Virus record (IMG/VR): IMGVR_UViG_3300025314_000771
Location: 1 to 21,720 of that record
Length of the DNA stretch: 21,720 nucleotides
Source of the DNA: a virus
Reading direction: 5' to 3' (one strand)
The notes under the pieces were generated by a model. The model was not told the origin of the DNA. It worked only from the letters and a program-made list of their open reading frames with translations, and searched no databases. A program made the position numbers and the translations under genes. Of this stretch, positions 7,984 through 15,802 are shown piece after piece (the first letter of the stretch is position 1; the number at the start of each line of letters is the position of its first letter).

Positions 7984-8027
7984 GGTGAGGAGCGGAGCGA
8001 CCGGATGCGCTCGGCCGCTCCGCTCAT
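7980..8027 (-). CDS. 15-residue coupling ORF (low confidence)
   Basis: In the gap between the capsid fusion gene and the membrane protein there is an ATG at 8027 with a purine-rich GAGAGAAG in front. It encodes MSGAAERIRSLRSSP and ends in a TGA overlapping the next ATG (ATGA). Its bases form a strong hairpin. It may be a leader that couples translation of the ligase-like gene to ribosomes leaving the capsid gene, or it may be chance. The peptide itself has no recognisable role. Confidence 0.35.
   Translation of the reverse strand: MSGAAERIRSLRSSP
7990..8025 (-). promoter_or_regulatory. Strong stem-loop after the capsid gene
   Basis: GAGCGGAGCG (7990-7999) and CGCTCCGCTC (8016-8025) form a perfect 10-bp stem with a 16-base loop that can pair further (CCG with CGG). 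It starts 10 bases past the capsid stop. There is no T-run, so it is not a classical intrinsic terminator. It could stabilise the capsid mRNA 3' side or reduce expression of the membrane protein genes downstream. Confidence 0.6.
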
Positions 8028-8035
8028 CTTCTCTC

Positions 8036-10510
8036 TTACCCGGCGACGATGTTCTTCGCGGCGCCCTTGACATCCAAGAGATCACCGCCGTAGATGTGCC
8101 GGATCTTCCAGTCAATGCGGTCGTTCGTGAATAGCGAGCCCTGCGTGGGCAGATCCGCCACGAACATCTCCGGCTCCTCACGCCCATCCAGGAAGTCGAC
8201 CCAGATAGACTCCCGGTCCCCACGGCTGGGATCCACATGGACGCCCCAGTCAGTCAGATCCGTGAAGAGCGGGTTGACGTTGATGCGTTCATTGTTCAGA
8301 CCGAACATCTGGTAGATCGGGTTGGCCACCGTCGTTGAGAAGGACGGCGTCCGGTTCAGCAGGTTTGCGACGCTCCAGAGATCCAGCGGCACATCCAGCC
8401 AGAGATCGGTCATGGCCGGCAGGCCGAGGACCTTCAGGGAATCCTTCTCCTTCATCTTGCCGAGTCGCGTAATCAGCGTCATGACTTCGGCGGCGCCAGT
8501 GGAGTCCGAGGTGAGCGCCGTCGTCCCGTAGTTGGAGTGCAGGCCTCGCCCGTTGCCATCCGTGGAGTCGAACCAGGCCGCGGAATCGATGTCGAAGAGG
8601 GCCCCGAATCCGCCGCCGGAGCCGTTCGGGATCGACAGCCAGAAGTTCCAGATGAATGCCGCCAGCGTCCGGCGGGCCGCCCGGCCGAGGCGCGAGATGG
8701 ATTCCTGGACCGCGCGGAGGTCGTCGTTCTTGATCGTCTCGAGGGAGACCGTGAAAAGATTCCCGCGCTTCGCCACGGCGTAGCTGACCTTGTCATCGGT
8801 GGGGTTCGTGATGGCCGTGTAGGACCCGTCCTGCGCCACGGTCGACAGATCCCCGAAGTACCCCAGGTGCACCACTTCCCGCGTCCGGAAGTCCGGCGCG
8901 TTGCCGAAGCGCGCGATCGAGCGCTCGTTGTAGTTCTGCTCCGCGTAGGTCGCCAGCAGTCGGCGGTAGAGCGTATTGCCGAGCGCGTCAGCCCAGTCCG
9001 TCGTCACGACCGTGGCTTCCGAGACGCGTTCGGGACGGCGGCCGGTGACATCCTTGTCGCCGGTGGCCTCGATGTAGAAATCCTTGAGTCCCCGGAACCG
9101 CAACCCCGGGTCCTTGGCCGCGTCCGCATGAGGTTTGAAGCTCTCCATGATCCGCGAGACGGCCTCGGGATTGAACGGCGAACTCTTGAGATTCTCGGCG
9201 AGCGACTCCCGGCTCACACCGAAGAGCATATCCAGGCCAGCCTGGATCTTGTCCTTCCGGTCGATCATGCTGCCGACCTTCACCCCGCCGAGGCCTACCA
9301 CCTTCCCGGACTCCGTGAGCTTCCCCCAGGTCTCGATCTCGTCCTTGACCGCCAGGTCGATCTCCGCCTGCTCGGTCACCTTGCCGGCGAAGGACTTCTT
9401 GAGCTTCGCCTTGACCGGATCGGGCAGCTCCGTGGCGTCGACGGCCTCCGCGACGCGCTCCTGGCTCTCGCGGATGGCCAGGCGCTGCTCGAGCGCCGTC
9501 AGCTTCTTCAGCTTGACGTCGAGCTCGGGGTCCGGCCCGGGCTTGGGCGGTTCGACCGGCTCCCGCAGCGCCTCCTTGACGAGTGCCGCGAGCTGGTCGT
9601 CGGTCAGCGATTCCACCACGCGGCCCTCGAGCAGCTTGGGCCGGTGCTCCTGAATCAGGGCAATGAGCTGCGCTCGATTCATGACCTGGTCTCCCTCGGT
9701 GAGCAACGGCCCCGCCGTCGCCCGGATGAAGCGCCCATCGGCTGACGGGCGCGTGACGATGTCCACGGAAAAGAGCCGCTTGATCTCGGTGATCGCCTTC
9801 GCAGCGCCTTCCCGCAGCTGGACCGGGACGTACCCCGCCAGCGTGTCCACTGACAACCCGAGCACCTTATCCACCACGCCCCGGTTGGCCAGCCCGAGGA
9901 GCTTCTGCTTCAGCCACCCGGCGTCCTCGTGGACGTGCAGGGAGGCATAGACGCCATCATCCTCGACCCGCGGCGCCTGGAGATCGCCGACGATGTTGCG
10001 GATCAGCGGGCCGTTGCCGATGGCCACGCTGCGCGCGTCGGCATGGCCCATCGCCCCGGCCGGGTCCATGAAACAGCCGACGGGGGCCGAGGCGAGCAAG
10101 GGGGCGAGCTTCTCGCCGGCCTCGCGGCTCCAGAGAAAGCCATTGCGCGATCGGCCGAACTTGAGCACGCGGACTTCCCAGATGGTTCCACTCTTCCCCC
10201 GCGGCGTGACGGCATCCAGCTCACTCGCCTCGGAAATCTCGTTGTAGACGACCTCGACGTCGACGGGCGCCTGAAAGGTGATCGTCCCGTCGGCCGCCAT
10301 CGTGTACGGGTAGGCTTCAAAGCCGCCGTCCATCTTCCGGACGATGACGCGGTCTTCATAGACGTCGCAGACCATACCCGCGTCGTAACCAGCCCCGTAC
10401 TGCGCGGCCCACGCGGCCTGCACTTGCATCACCTTGGCGTCGAGCGAATCCGAGGCGAGCTGCTCCTTCACCCACTCCCACGCCGCTTTGACTTTCCGGA
10501 ATCGATGCAT
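8036..10510 (-). CDS. Capsid maturation protease-scaffold-major capsid protein fusion
   Basis: This 824-residue protein appears to join three head functions in one frame. Residues 1 to about 270 resemble a prohead protease: a strand-rich part with AIGNGPLIRNIVGDLQA and VYASLHVHEDAG, then VLGLSVDTLAGY (217-228) and SVDIVTRPSADGRFIRA, the usual Ser and Val/Asp-Pro-Ala-like elements of the family. Residues about 277-400 are charged and helical (LKKLTALEQRLAIRESQ), like a scaffold or delta domain. Residues about 405-824 have the look of an HK97-fold major capsid protein (WADALGNTLYRRLLATY, VAKRGNLFTVSLETIKND, RIDWKIRHIYGGDLLD). The start at ATG 10510 has an AGGAG SD, 8 bases after the MuF-like gene. 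Separate protease, scaffold and capsid genes are the usual arrangement. An internal ATG (M277) with its own SD could give a protease-free product. Confidence 0.9.
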   Translation of the reverse strand: MHRFRKVKAAWEWVKEQLASDSLDAKVMQVQAAWAAQYGAGYDAGMVCDVYEDRVIVRKMDGGFEAYPYTMAADGTITFQAPVDVEVVYNEISEASELDAVTPRGKSGTIWEVRVLKFGRSRNGFLWSREAGEKLAPLLASAPVGCFMDPAGAMGHADARSVAIGNGPLIRNIVGDLQAPRVEDDGVYASLHVHEDAGWLKQKLLGLANRGVVDKVLGLSVDTLAGYVPVQLREGAAKAITEIKRLFSVDIVTRPSADGRFIRATAGPLLTEGDQVMNRAQLIALIQEHRPKLLEGRVVESLTDDQLAALVKEALREPVEPPKPGPDPELDVKLKKLTALEQRLAIRESQERVAEAVDATELPDPVKAKLKKSFAGKVTEQAEIDLAVKDEIETWGKLTESGKVVGLGGVKVGSMIDRKDKIQAGLDMLFGVSRESLAENLKSSPFNPEAVSRIMESFKPHADAAKDPGLRFRGLKDFYIEATGDKDVTGRRPERVSEATVVTTDWADALGNTLYRRLLATYAEQNYNERSIARFGNAPDFRTREVVHLGYFGDLSTVAQDGSYTAITNPTDDKVSYAVAKRGNLFTVSLETIKNDDLRAVQESISRLGRAARRTLAAFIWNFWLSIPNGSGGGFGALFDIDSAAWFDSTDGNGRGLHSNYGTTALTSDSTGAAEVMTLITRLGKMKEKDSLKVLGLPAMTDLWLDVPLDLWSVANLLNRTPSFSTTVANPIYQMFGLNNERINVNPLFTDLTDWGVHVDPSRGDRESIWVDFLDGREEPEMFVADLPTQGSLFTNDRIDWKIRHIYGGDLLDVKGAAKNIVAG
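9691..9697 (-). promoter_or_regulatory. Internal Shine-Dalgarno GAGGGAG inside the capsid fusion gene
   Basis: GAGGGAG at 9691-9697 lies 8 bases upstream of ATG 9682, which is codon 277 of the fusion (MNRAQLIALIQ). The ATG is exactly where the protease-like part ends and the helical scaffold-like part begins, so an independent start here would make a 548-residue scaffold-capsid protein. Confidence 0.4.
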
Positions 10511-10518
10511 GCGCGCTC

Positions 10519-11415
10519 CTATGCCGCCGCGATCTCTTGACGCGACGCTTCGAGGTCAGCCGCCCATGCGGCCCGGAAGGGAACGGAGACACACCCGCAG
10601 TTGATCGTGTTCCGGGGACTCGCCGAGGGATCGCGGGGATAGAGCAGCGCTTCCTGCTCCCCGCCCGCAATCTCGGCCACTTGAAACGTCTCGTCGACGT
10701 CACGCACCTGCCCGTTGGCCACGATGTGCCCAGTGCGGCGATACGGCCCTGCATTCCCGGAGTGCATCCATTGCTTCTGGAGATCCGGCACCTGCTGCTG
10801 GAGATCTCGGAGGCTCCCCTGCGTGGCCACGCTCTGAATCCGGCCGAGTTCTGTCCGGGTGATCGCTTCCGCGCGCGCGGCGATGGAGCCGAAGGTCGCC
10901 GTGCCCGTGAGCGATCCGGCGACCGCCTGCGAGGCTTCGTAGACACTCTGCCCCCGGAGGATCGCCAGCCCGAGATCCTGACTGATCTGGTTCGTCGCGT
11001 CGTCGGCGAGATTCGAGATCAGGAGCGCTTGAAAGGTCCGCGCGACTTCGAGCTGCCGCCGCGAGATCTGCGGCACCCAGAGGGCGAGGCCGCTGGCGAC
11101 CAAGGGCTCGGCGGCTAGCGCACTGCCGAGTTGCGCCACGGCCCCCTGGATCGGCGAGAGCATGAGGCCGTACTTGTCCGCGAAGCGGTACATGACATCG
11201 CTGATGCGCGCCTGGAGTTCGATGAGCTCACGCGGACTCGCAGCGGCGCCCATCACAAGAATTTCGCGGACGACCTGCTGCCGTGCGGTTTCCAGATCGC
11301 TTAGCATGGCTTGGACGGCAGCGGTGGGGAGCGCATCGAGGCGAAGGAGGATCTCGGCGAGCTGCGCTGTGAAACGCTCGACCGGCACGTCGGCGAAGCG
11401 GGCGCGGCCGATCAT
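10519..11415 (-). CDS. MuF-like head morphogenesis protein
   Basis: This 298-residue protein ends with the Phage_Mu_F pattern: KQWMHSGNAGPYRRTGHIVANG, then VDETFQVAEIAGGEQEALLYPRDPSASPRNTINCGCV. The features are the W-x-H/S-x-G region, R-x-x-H, an F-x-V segment, P-x-D-P and an N-C-x-C close. The first two thirds are helical (ETARQQVVREILVM, AITRTELGRIQSVATQG). MuF-type proteins are minor head proteins that sit with the portal and go into the capsid. ATG 11415 overlaps the portal stop (ATGA). The frame stays open 669 bases further upstream, but that extension is Arg/Pro/Gly-rich and is the shadow of the portal gene, so the short form is right. Confidence 0.92.
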   Translation of the reverse strand: MIGRARFADVPVERFTAQLAEILLRLDALPTAAVQAMLSDLETARQQVVREILVMGAAASPRELIELQARISDVMYRFADKYGLMLSPIQGAVAQLGSALAAEPLVASGLALWVPQISRRQLEVARTFQALLISNLADDATNQISQDLGLAILRGQSVYEASQAVAGSLTGTATFGSIAARAEAITRTELGRIQSVATQGSLRDLQQQVPDLQKQWMHSGNAGPYRRTGHIVANGQVRDVDETFQVAEIAGGEQEALLYPRDPSASPRNTINCGCVSVPFRAAWAADLEASRQEIAAA

Positions 11416-12992
11416 GCCACGGCCCCACCCGGCGCCGGCATCTTCGGCATGTTCATGTTGTCGCCGTTGCCGTTCCCGGCGCGCTGGAGCTGGGCCAGGA
11501 GCCGCTGGAGATTCGCCGGGGAATAGTCTGTGAGCGCCGCGCCGCGCGGGCCCGCGCCCGGCTGGAGTTCCGCCGCAGCGTCGATCTCGATGCCGAGTTG
11601 GCTCACGAGATGGGCGAAGATCTTCCCCGCGGTTTCGTTCCGGAGCCAGCCCTGCGCGACGGCTTGCGTCAGGGCCGCACTCAGCGACGCCGCGGCGGCA
11701 ACGGTCTGTGCGGTGTCCTTCGTCGAGATCTCTGGGAGCACGATCCGGTAGGCCTGATCTGCTGGCACTGCCAGCGCGGCGCTTGCGCCGTCGGCAGAGA
11801 CTGTCGAGCCGCTCAACACCGTGGCTTTCAGGGTGCCGGCACGCTGCGCAGAATGGATCTGAAAGCGGCAGAGCGTCTGGACAATCCGCTTGATCTCCTG
11901 CTGCCGGCGTCCCAACCGCTTGCCCGGCGGGGCCGCCATTTCCTTCGCCGAGGCGAAGTTGACATCCGACCCCTGCCCATACCAGTGCTCCGGGAAGCTC
12001 TTCGAGCCGAGGATCTGCCCACGAAGGAAATGGAGGAACGTATCTTTTTCCTGCGCTTTCAGATCCGGCGAGAGCTCTGCCCACTTCACCTTTTCGTTAT
12101 GGGCCCGGATCATGCCGCGCTTGACGGTCTGATTCGCGGCGAGCCACTTTTTGAGTGTGGCTTCATCAGCGCCGTCGAGCGTCACGTCCCAGATATACGA
12201 ATTGAACTGCTGCGCGGCCTGCATGGAGTCATAGAGAAACGCATCGTACCCGTCGACCCAGTCGATCAGCGAGAGCAGATCCGACCGACCCCGGCGGGCG
12301 TTACTGACGCGATTGGTCTGGAAGAGGAAACACTGGCCCTTGTACACGCGCCCCGTGCGGGGCTCGGTCTCACCGGGTTCCGCGCCGACCAGTTGCCCAT
12401 AGGCAGGATTCGCCCGATCTGCTTCCCCGCGGATGATCTTGTAGAGCTCCCCGGGACCACGATCCCCGCTCGGCGGTTTGCGCACCACGGCCGTCTGTAC
12501 GAGCGCGTTGTCGGGATCGGTCAGGACTTCCTTGATCTCGAGCGGGTCGAGATAGCCCAGGCGCACGTGGCCGTCGACCTGATTCACGAAGGCGGGCAGG
12601 CAGAGCTCGCCGTAGAGGCCGAAGTCCCGCGCGAAGCCCTCGAGACGCGCCAGCAGCTGATTGACCGGATCATCCTCGAAGGCGGTGAGCACCGCGCCGA
12701 CGTCGTCGTTGAGCGGCTCGATGGTTACCCCCTCACCCACGGTGAAGTCGATCGTCGTCTCGATGATCCACTGCGCGATCGCATTCGACTCCCAGAGGAA
12801 AAACACCAGCTCGAGCATCCGGTCCTGCGCCATCGGGGAGAGATCGCGTCGCGTCGAGGCGCCGGATTGGCCCGTGGAGAGGCGCCGGAAAAGGTAATCG
12901 TCTTTGTCCACCAGGCCGCCCGCGAACGCCCCCACCGCTTCGGCGGCCCGCACGACCGGCTTCGTCTTCGGGGCGCGGACGCCGTACTTCAT
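11412..12992 (-). CDS. Portal protein
   Basis: This 526-residue protein has the organisation of phage portals: an N-terminal arm, a first helical part (AQWIIETTIDFTVGEGVTIEPL), a strand-rich part (GHVRLGYLDPLEIKEVL), a conserved NRVSNARRGRSDLLSLIDWVDGYDAFLYDSM segment in which an N-x-R-x-GxSxLL-like run leads into a long helix, and a helical stem (FASAKEMAAPP...RLGRRQQEIKRIVQTLCRFQI). The tail is Ala/Gln/Asn-rich and disordered. Portals form the 12-subunit ring through which DNA passes. Its ATG overlaps the preceding stop as ATGA and its TGA overlaps the MuF ATG, so terminase, portal and MuF are in the usual order. Confidence 0.93.
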   Translation of the reverse strand: MKYGVRAPKTKPVVRAAEAVGAFAGGLVDKDDYLFRRLSTGQSGASTRRDLSPMAQDRMLELVFFLWESNAIAQWIIETTIDFTVGEGVTIEPLNDDVGAVLTAFEDDPVNQLLARLEGFARDFGLYGELCLPAFVNQVDGHVRLGYLDPLEIKEVLTDPDNALVQTAVVRKPPSGDRGPGELYKIIRGEADRANPAYGQLVGAEPGETEPRTGRVYKGQCFLFQTNRVSNARRGRSDLLSLIDWVDGYDAFLYDSMQAAQQFNSYIWDVTLDGADEATLKKWLAANQTVKRGMIRAHNEKVKWAELSPDLKAQEKDTFLHFLRGQILGSKSFPEHWYGQGSDVNFASAKEMAAPPGKRLGRRQQEIKRIVQTLCRFQIHSAQRAGTLKATVLSGSTVSADGASAALAVPADQAYRIVLPEISTKDTAQTVAAAASLSAALTQAVAQGWLRNETAGKIFAHLVSQLGIEIDAAAELQPGAGPRGAALTDYSPANLQRLLAQLQRAGNGNGDNMNMPKMPAPGGAVA

Positions 12993-13318
12993 TTCGGCAC
13001 CAATGCTTCGAGCGCGTGGACCATCCGCATCGTGACGGGACTCGCTTCCGCCGCAATCCGCTGCTCCGTCTGGATCACGTGGAAGCGATAATCGAGCCAG
13101 CCGAGGAGCACCTTGGCCAGCTCGATCCCAAGCAGGATCGCCAGCCCGAAGTAGGTTGCCCAGGCCGTATCGGTGAACCCCGCGCCCTTCGCCACGCCCG
13201 CGCCGAGCAAACCCGCCTGGAGCGAGGTCCGGAGCCCTTCCGTGTAGACAGCGCCGCGGTTGCGCAAGGCATGCACGCGACCGAGACGGGGGCCCAAGGG
13301 AGGCCGGCTATCGCCCAC
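12989..13318 (-). CDS. Small membrane protein between terminase and portal
   Basis: This protein of about 109 residues is found from GTG 13318, which overlaps the terminase stop by 11 bases; GTG 13276 (95 residues, starting at VHALRNRG) is the other candidate. It has one strong hydrophobic segment (TYFGLAILLGIELAKVLLGWL) and a weaker one before it (SLQAGLLGAGVAKGAGF). The tail (YRFHVIQTEQRIAAEASPVTMRMVHALEALVPK) is hydrophilic and helical. Its TGA overlaps the portal ATG. A longer open frame to 13633 is a shadow of the terminase gene. A membrane protein between terminase and portal is unusual; a holin-like or membrane-associated role is possible but unproven. Confidence 0.6.
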   Translation of the reverse strand: MGDSRPPLGPRLGRVHALRNRGAVYTEGLRTSLQAGLLGAGVAKGAGFTDTAWATYFGLAILLGIELAKVLLGWLDYRFHVIQTEQRIAAEASPVTMRMVHALEALVPK

Positions 13319-14936
13319 GCCAGAATCCCGCCGGCTGCCGCGACCAGAAGCGGCGATCGATGTCGATCGGCTCCCCGCGCGCGGCAGCCGACTCCACCGC
13401 CGCGAGCTGCGGGAAGAGCGGCGCACGAACGCCGGACTCACGCCCGCCGCGAGGCCCTCCGCCGTCGGGGATCCCGACGTCGGCCGCGGGGAACGCGAGC
13501 CCGACGATTTGGTCGAGGTCCGCGAGGGCGTCCAGCACGTCGTCGTGGCCCCCGGACTGCCCGAAACTCTCGAGCTCCGCCCAGAGCACGTCGAGGTTCG
13601 GGCAGCCCTCGACCACCACGAGCCGCCGCTCACTGAGCCGGACGCCGAGCGTCGCCTCGATGCGCAGCTCTTTCGATTGCTTGGAGTCGCGCTTGAGTTC
13701 CTGGACCGGCACGCGCACCGCCCGCTCGGCGCTCTTCTCCGCGAGAATGGCGCCCAACCAGACCTGGAAGCCGACCGCCTCGATGCCGACGACCCCCGGC
13801 GCCCAGCGTATCTGGACGGCGAAGATCCGCTCGATCAGCTCAGCGTATTCAAAACGCCCGACGTGGAGGTCGAGCAGGTACGCAAAGCCGCTCTGCGTGA
13901 TCCCGCAGACGGCGAGCGCCGAGCGATCGCCCTTGGCCACACCCGTCGAGGGATCGAGCGTCGCCACGATCGCGTCGAACGGCGGGCAGTCGTCGCGGGC
14001 GATCGTGGGCACCTGGTTGCGCGTAAAGGCACCCGTGAGCGTCGGCAGCCATTCGCCGCGAAGGTAGCGCCGGATGTAGGCCGTCCCCTTACCCGAGGTC
14101 CGGTACAACTGCTCCAGCTCGTCGAAGTACCCGGGCCGCGAGTGGAGAATGGGCGCTTCCCAGGCCGGCACGTCCGCCGAGAGGACCGAGGCCGTGCGGC
14201 CGGGCATCGCACGGCGCCGCACCTCGCCCGTCGGCAACCCGGCCGCCGAAAAGACCGAGAGGACTTCGGCCGACGCTTCATCGCGGATCATGCGCGCCGT
14301 CCAGTGCCCCGCCGATGGCGTGTTGCCTTCGAGAATGCCGACCACGCGCTCCAGGCCAATCGGGACGGAGAGGCGCGAGCAGAGCATCAAGTACACGTCC
14401 TCCGGGATCCCCAGGCCGACGCGCTCCGTGTCGGGATCGAGGCCGCCTGCCGGCTCGCAGATCACGAAGCCGGAGAGATCGAGCGACTGGAGCTTCGACA
14501 CGTCCTTCGGGTCATCGAGCCCCATGAAGAGCAACTCCGCCCGCTGCCCTGTCGGCAGCGCGACGGTAAAGGTCTTCTTCTGCTCGTTCCACCGCCCCCA
14601 GCGCCCGAGCGGCGGCAGCTCGAGGAGCGTCTTGAGATTGGTTGCGCGCAAGGACTCGTAGGTATCGCGCACGAAGAGCCACCGGATCGTCTCGCCGAGG
14701 AATTGCGCCGCGTACTTCCGGCAATGCGCGAGGACGTAGCGCATGACCCCGCGCGACTTGCCCGTGCGCACCGGACCCCACAGCCCCTTGATCCGCTCCG
14801 GGCCTTGGAGCGCTTCCGCCACCGTCGGCGGCACGACCTCTTCGAAGCGCGCCGGCGCGGCCGCCGGCGCCGGTCCCTCGATCGTGGGCGCCGTCGTCAC
14901 CGGCGGCGTGTCGAACCACGGATCGTGGTCGAGCAC
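13308..14936 (-). CDS. Large terminase subunit
   Basis: This 542-residue protein has the two domains of the DNA-packaging motor. The ATPase part has Walker A LWGPVRTGKS (52-61) and a Walker B-like LSGFVICEPAG (155-165), with E161 as probable catalytic glutamate and cysteine in the place of the usual aspartate, and ILEGNTP (201-207) as a likely coupling motif. The nuclease part has D328 in ATLDPSTG, E386 in VVGIEAVGF and D465/D466 with D469 in GGHDDVLDAL, the acidic set of RNase H-fold terminase nucleases. It starts at GTG 14936, right after the TAG of the preceding gene. The frame is open to 15323, but that extension is Arg/Gly/Ala-rich and overlaps two other genes, so it is rejected. Confidence 0.95.
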   Translation of the reverse strand: MLDHDPWFDTPPVTTAPTIEGPAPAAAPARFEEVVPPTVAEALQGPERIKGLWGPVRTGKSRGVMRYVLAHCRKYAAQFLGETIRWLFVRDTYESLRATNLKTLLELPPLGRWGRWNEQKKTFTVALPTGQRAELLFMGLDDPKDVSKLQSLDLSGFVICEPAGGLDPDTERVGLGIPEDVYLMLCSRLSVPIGLERVVGILEGNTPSAGHWTARMIRDEASAEVLSVFSAAGLPTGEVRRRAMPGRTASVLSADVPAWEAPILHSRPGYFDELEQLYRTSGKGTAYIRRYLRGEWLPTLTGAFTRNQVPTIARDDCPPFDAIVATLDPSTGVAKGDRSALAVCGITQSGFAYLLDLHVGRFEYAELIERIFAVQIRWAPGVVGIEAVGFQVWLGAILAEKSAERAVRVPVQELKRDSKQSKELRIEATLGVRLSERRLVVVEGCPNLDVLWAELESFGQSGGHDDVLDALADLDQIVGLAFPAADVGIPDGGGPRGGRESGVRAPLFPQLAAVESAAARGEPIDIDRRFWSRQPAGFWRGR

Positions 14937-14938
14937 GA

Positions 14939-15289
14939 CTACCCCGTCAGCGGCCCCGCCTGGCTGAGTAACTGCCCAATCAGCCGGTCGAGCGCGGCGA
15001 GCCGTGCCTCGTGCTCCCCGAGCTCGTTCGTCCCCAGCGGACTCCCCGTCGCCGCGAAGTTCACCCGCGCGCGGACGCCCTCGCCCACGTCGAGATCCAG
15101 CTCCCGCTTCAACGCCGCGCACCACGTCCGCATCGCGTCCCGCGCGTCCCACCGCGCCCGGCACCCCTGCTCGTCGTCGCCCGCGGTCCGGTTCGCTTCC
15201 CGCCACTCCACCAGGCGCTTCCGCCCCTGCTCCAACCAGATCCCGTACTTGTTCGCCAGCACCAGCCAGTCGATCGGTCGCTCGTTCAT
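14939..15289 (-). CDS. Hypothetical protein in small-terminase position
   Basis: This 116-residue protein begins MNERPIDWLVLANKYGIWLE and starts at an ATG with a perfect AGGAGG 5 bases upstream. It is helical and charged (ARWDARDAMRTWCAALKRELDLD) with a C-terminal helix (LAALDRLIGQLLSQAG). It ends 2 bases before the large terminase GTG, the place where small terminase subunits usually lie, and the helical make-up would allow that. I see no clear helix-turn-helix or terminase small-subunit signature. The neighbouring 100-residue protein is a rival for the same role, so the small-terminase assignment remains open. Confidence 0.55.
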   Translation of the reverse strand: MNERPIDWLVLANKYGIWLEQGRKRLVEWREANRTAGDDEQGCRARWDARDAMRTWCAALKRELDLDVGEGVRARVNFAATGSPLGTNELGEHEARLAALDRLIGQLLSQAGPLTG

Positions 15290-15294
15290 CGTGG

Positions 15295-15300
15295 CCTCCT
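15295..15300 (-). promoter_or_regulatory. Shine-Dalgarno AGGAGG for the 116-residue protein
   Basis: AGGAGG at 15295-15300, 5 bases upstream of ATG 15289, fixes this start. It lies in a 30-base gap after the nuclease gene, one of the few real gaps in the packaging cluster. Confidence 0.75.
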
Positions 15301-15319
15301 GTGCCCTGCGTGGCGGTCT

Positions 15320-15802
15320 TCAACTCAGCAACCTCATCTGTCGTTCAAGAGACTGAACTTCGGCTTCGTCCGAGAGTTCTGGCGGCCCGCCCAGCGCGCG
15401 CTCCCACGCCTCCCACAAATACGACCGGCTCTCTAGCGAGGTATTCACCGATCCGCAATCGGCGAGCTGCAGCACGTAAAATCCCGCCTCGACGCGGGCG
15501 ACCATCACCGATACGCCGGCTTGACGGTAATACGCTACGGGATCCGAGTGCCGCAATGTCCCGCGGCGAGCGACGCCGGCGGCGAGGTCAAGCGTCCATG
15601 AGAGTCGACCGCCGCGCGTTTTCTTCGGCGTCGCTGTCTTGACCTGGACCCCGTGGTAGCCCGTCGCTGTCCGCACGACGAGGTCTACACCTCGGTCCGA
15701 CAGAGCTGGCTTGAAGATCTCGCGGTATCCCAGCGTAACCAGCCGTTCGAGACAGGTAATTTCAGTCAGCAGTCCACGATCTCCCCGCTTGACGAAACTC
15801 AA
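15320..15802 (-). CDS. PD-(D/E)XK nuclease-like protein
   Basis: This 160-residue protein carries a PD-(D/E)XK pattern: RGVDLVVRTATGYHGVQVKTA, with D40 followed 13 residues later by Q53-V-K55. This is the D...(E/Q)xK core of small phage and intron-linked endonucleases. A glutamate in the first helix (E14 or E19) could complete the site. The rest is a strand-helix mix with a C-terminal acidic helix (DEAEVQSLERQMRLL). It starts at TTG 15802, overlapping the previous stop as TTGA. It sits between a possible small terminase and the 116-residue protein before the large terminase. It could be a mobile nuclease or a nuclease that takes part in DNA maturation; I cannot decide. Confidence 0.72.
   Translation of the reverse strand: MSFVKRGDRGLLTEITCLERLVTLGYREIFKPALSDRGVDLVVRTATGYHGVQVKTATPKKTRGGRLSWTLDLAAGVARRGTLRHSDPVAYYRQAGVSVMVARVEAGFYVLQLADCGSVNTSLESRSYLWEAWERALGGPPELSDEAEVQSLERQMRLLS

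Noticed and set aside
8537-9745. 402-codon plus-strand frame opposite the capsid gene
   Set aside because: Shadow frame; compositional bias and no motif.
11416-12084. N-terminal extension of the MuF-like protein to 12084
   Set aside because: Overlaps the portal gene and is low in complexity; ATG 11415 overlaps the portal stop.
11598-13091. 497-codon plus-strand frame opposite the portal
   Set aside because: Shadow of the portal gene, with Arg/Glu/Leu-rich content and no recognisable domain.
14937-15323. N-terminal extension of the large terminase to 15323
   Set aside because: Extension is Gly/Arg/Ala-rich, overlaps two other genes and lies before an in-frame GTG at 14936 that gives a normal terminase length.
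13260-15356. 698-codon open frame on the plus strand opposite the terminase
   Set aside because: Its product is Arg/Glu/Asp/Pro-rich and low in complexity with no motif, as expected for the complement of a GC-rich gene; the minus strand has clear terminase motifs.
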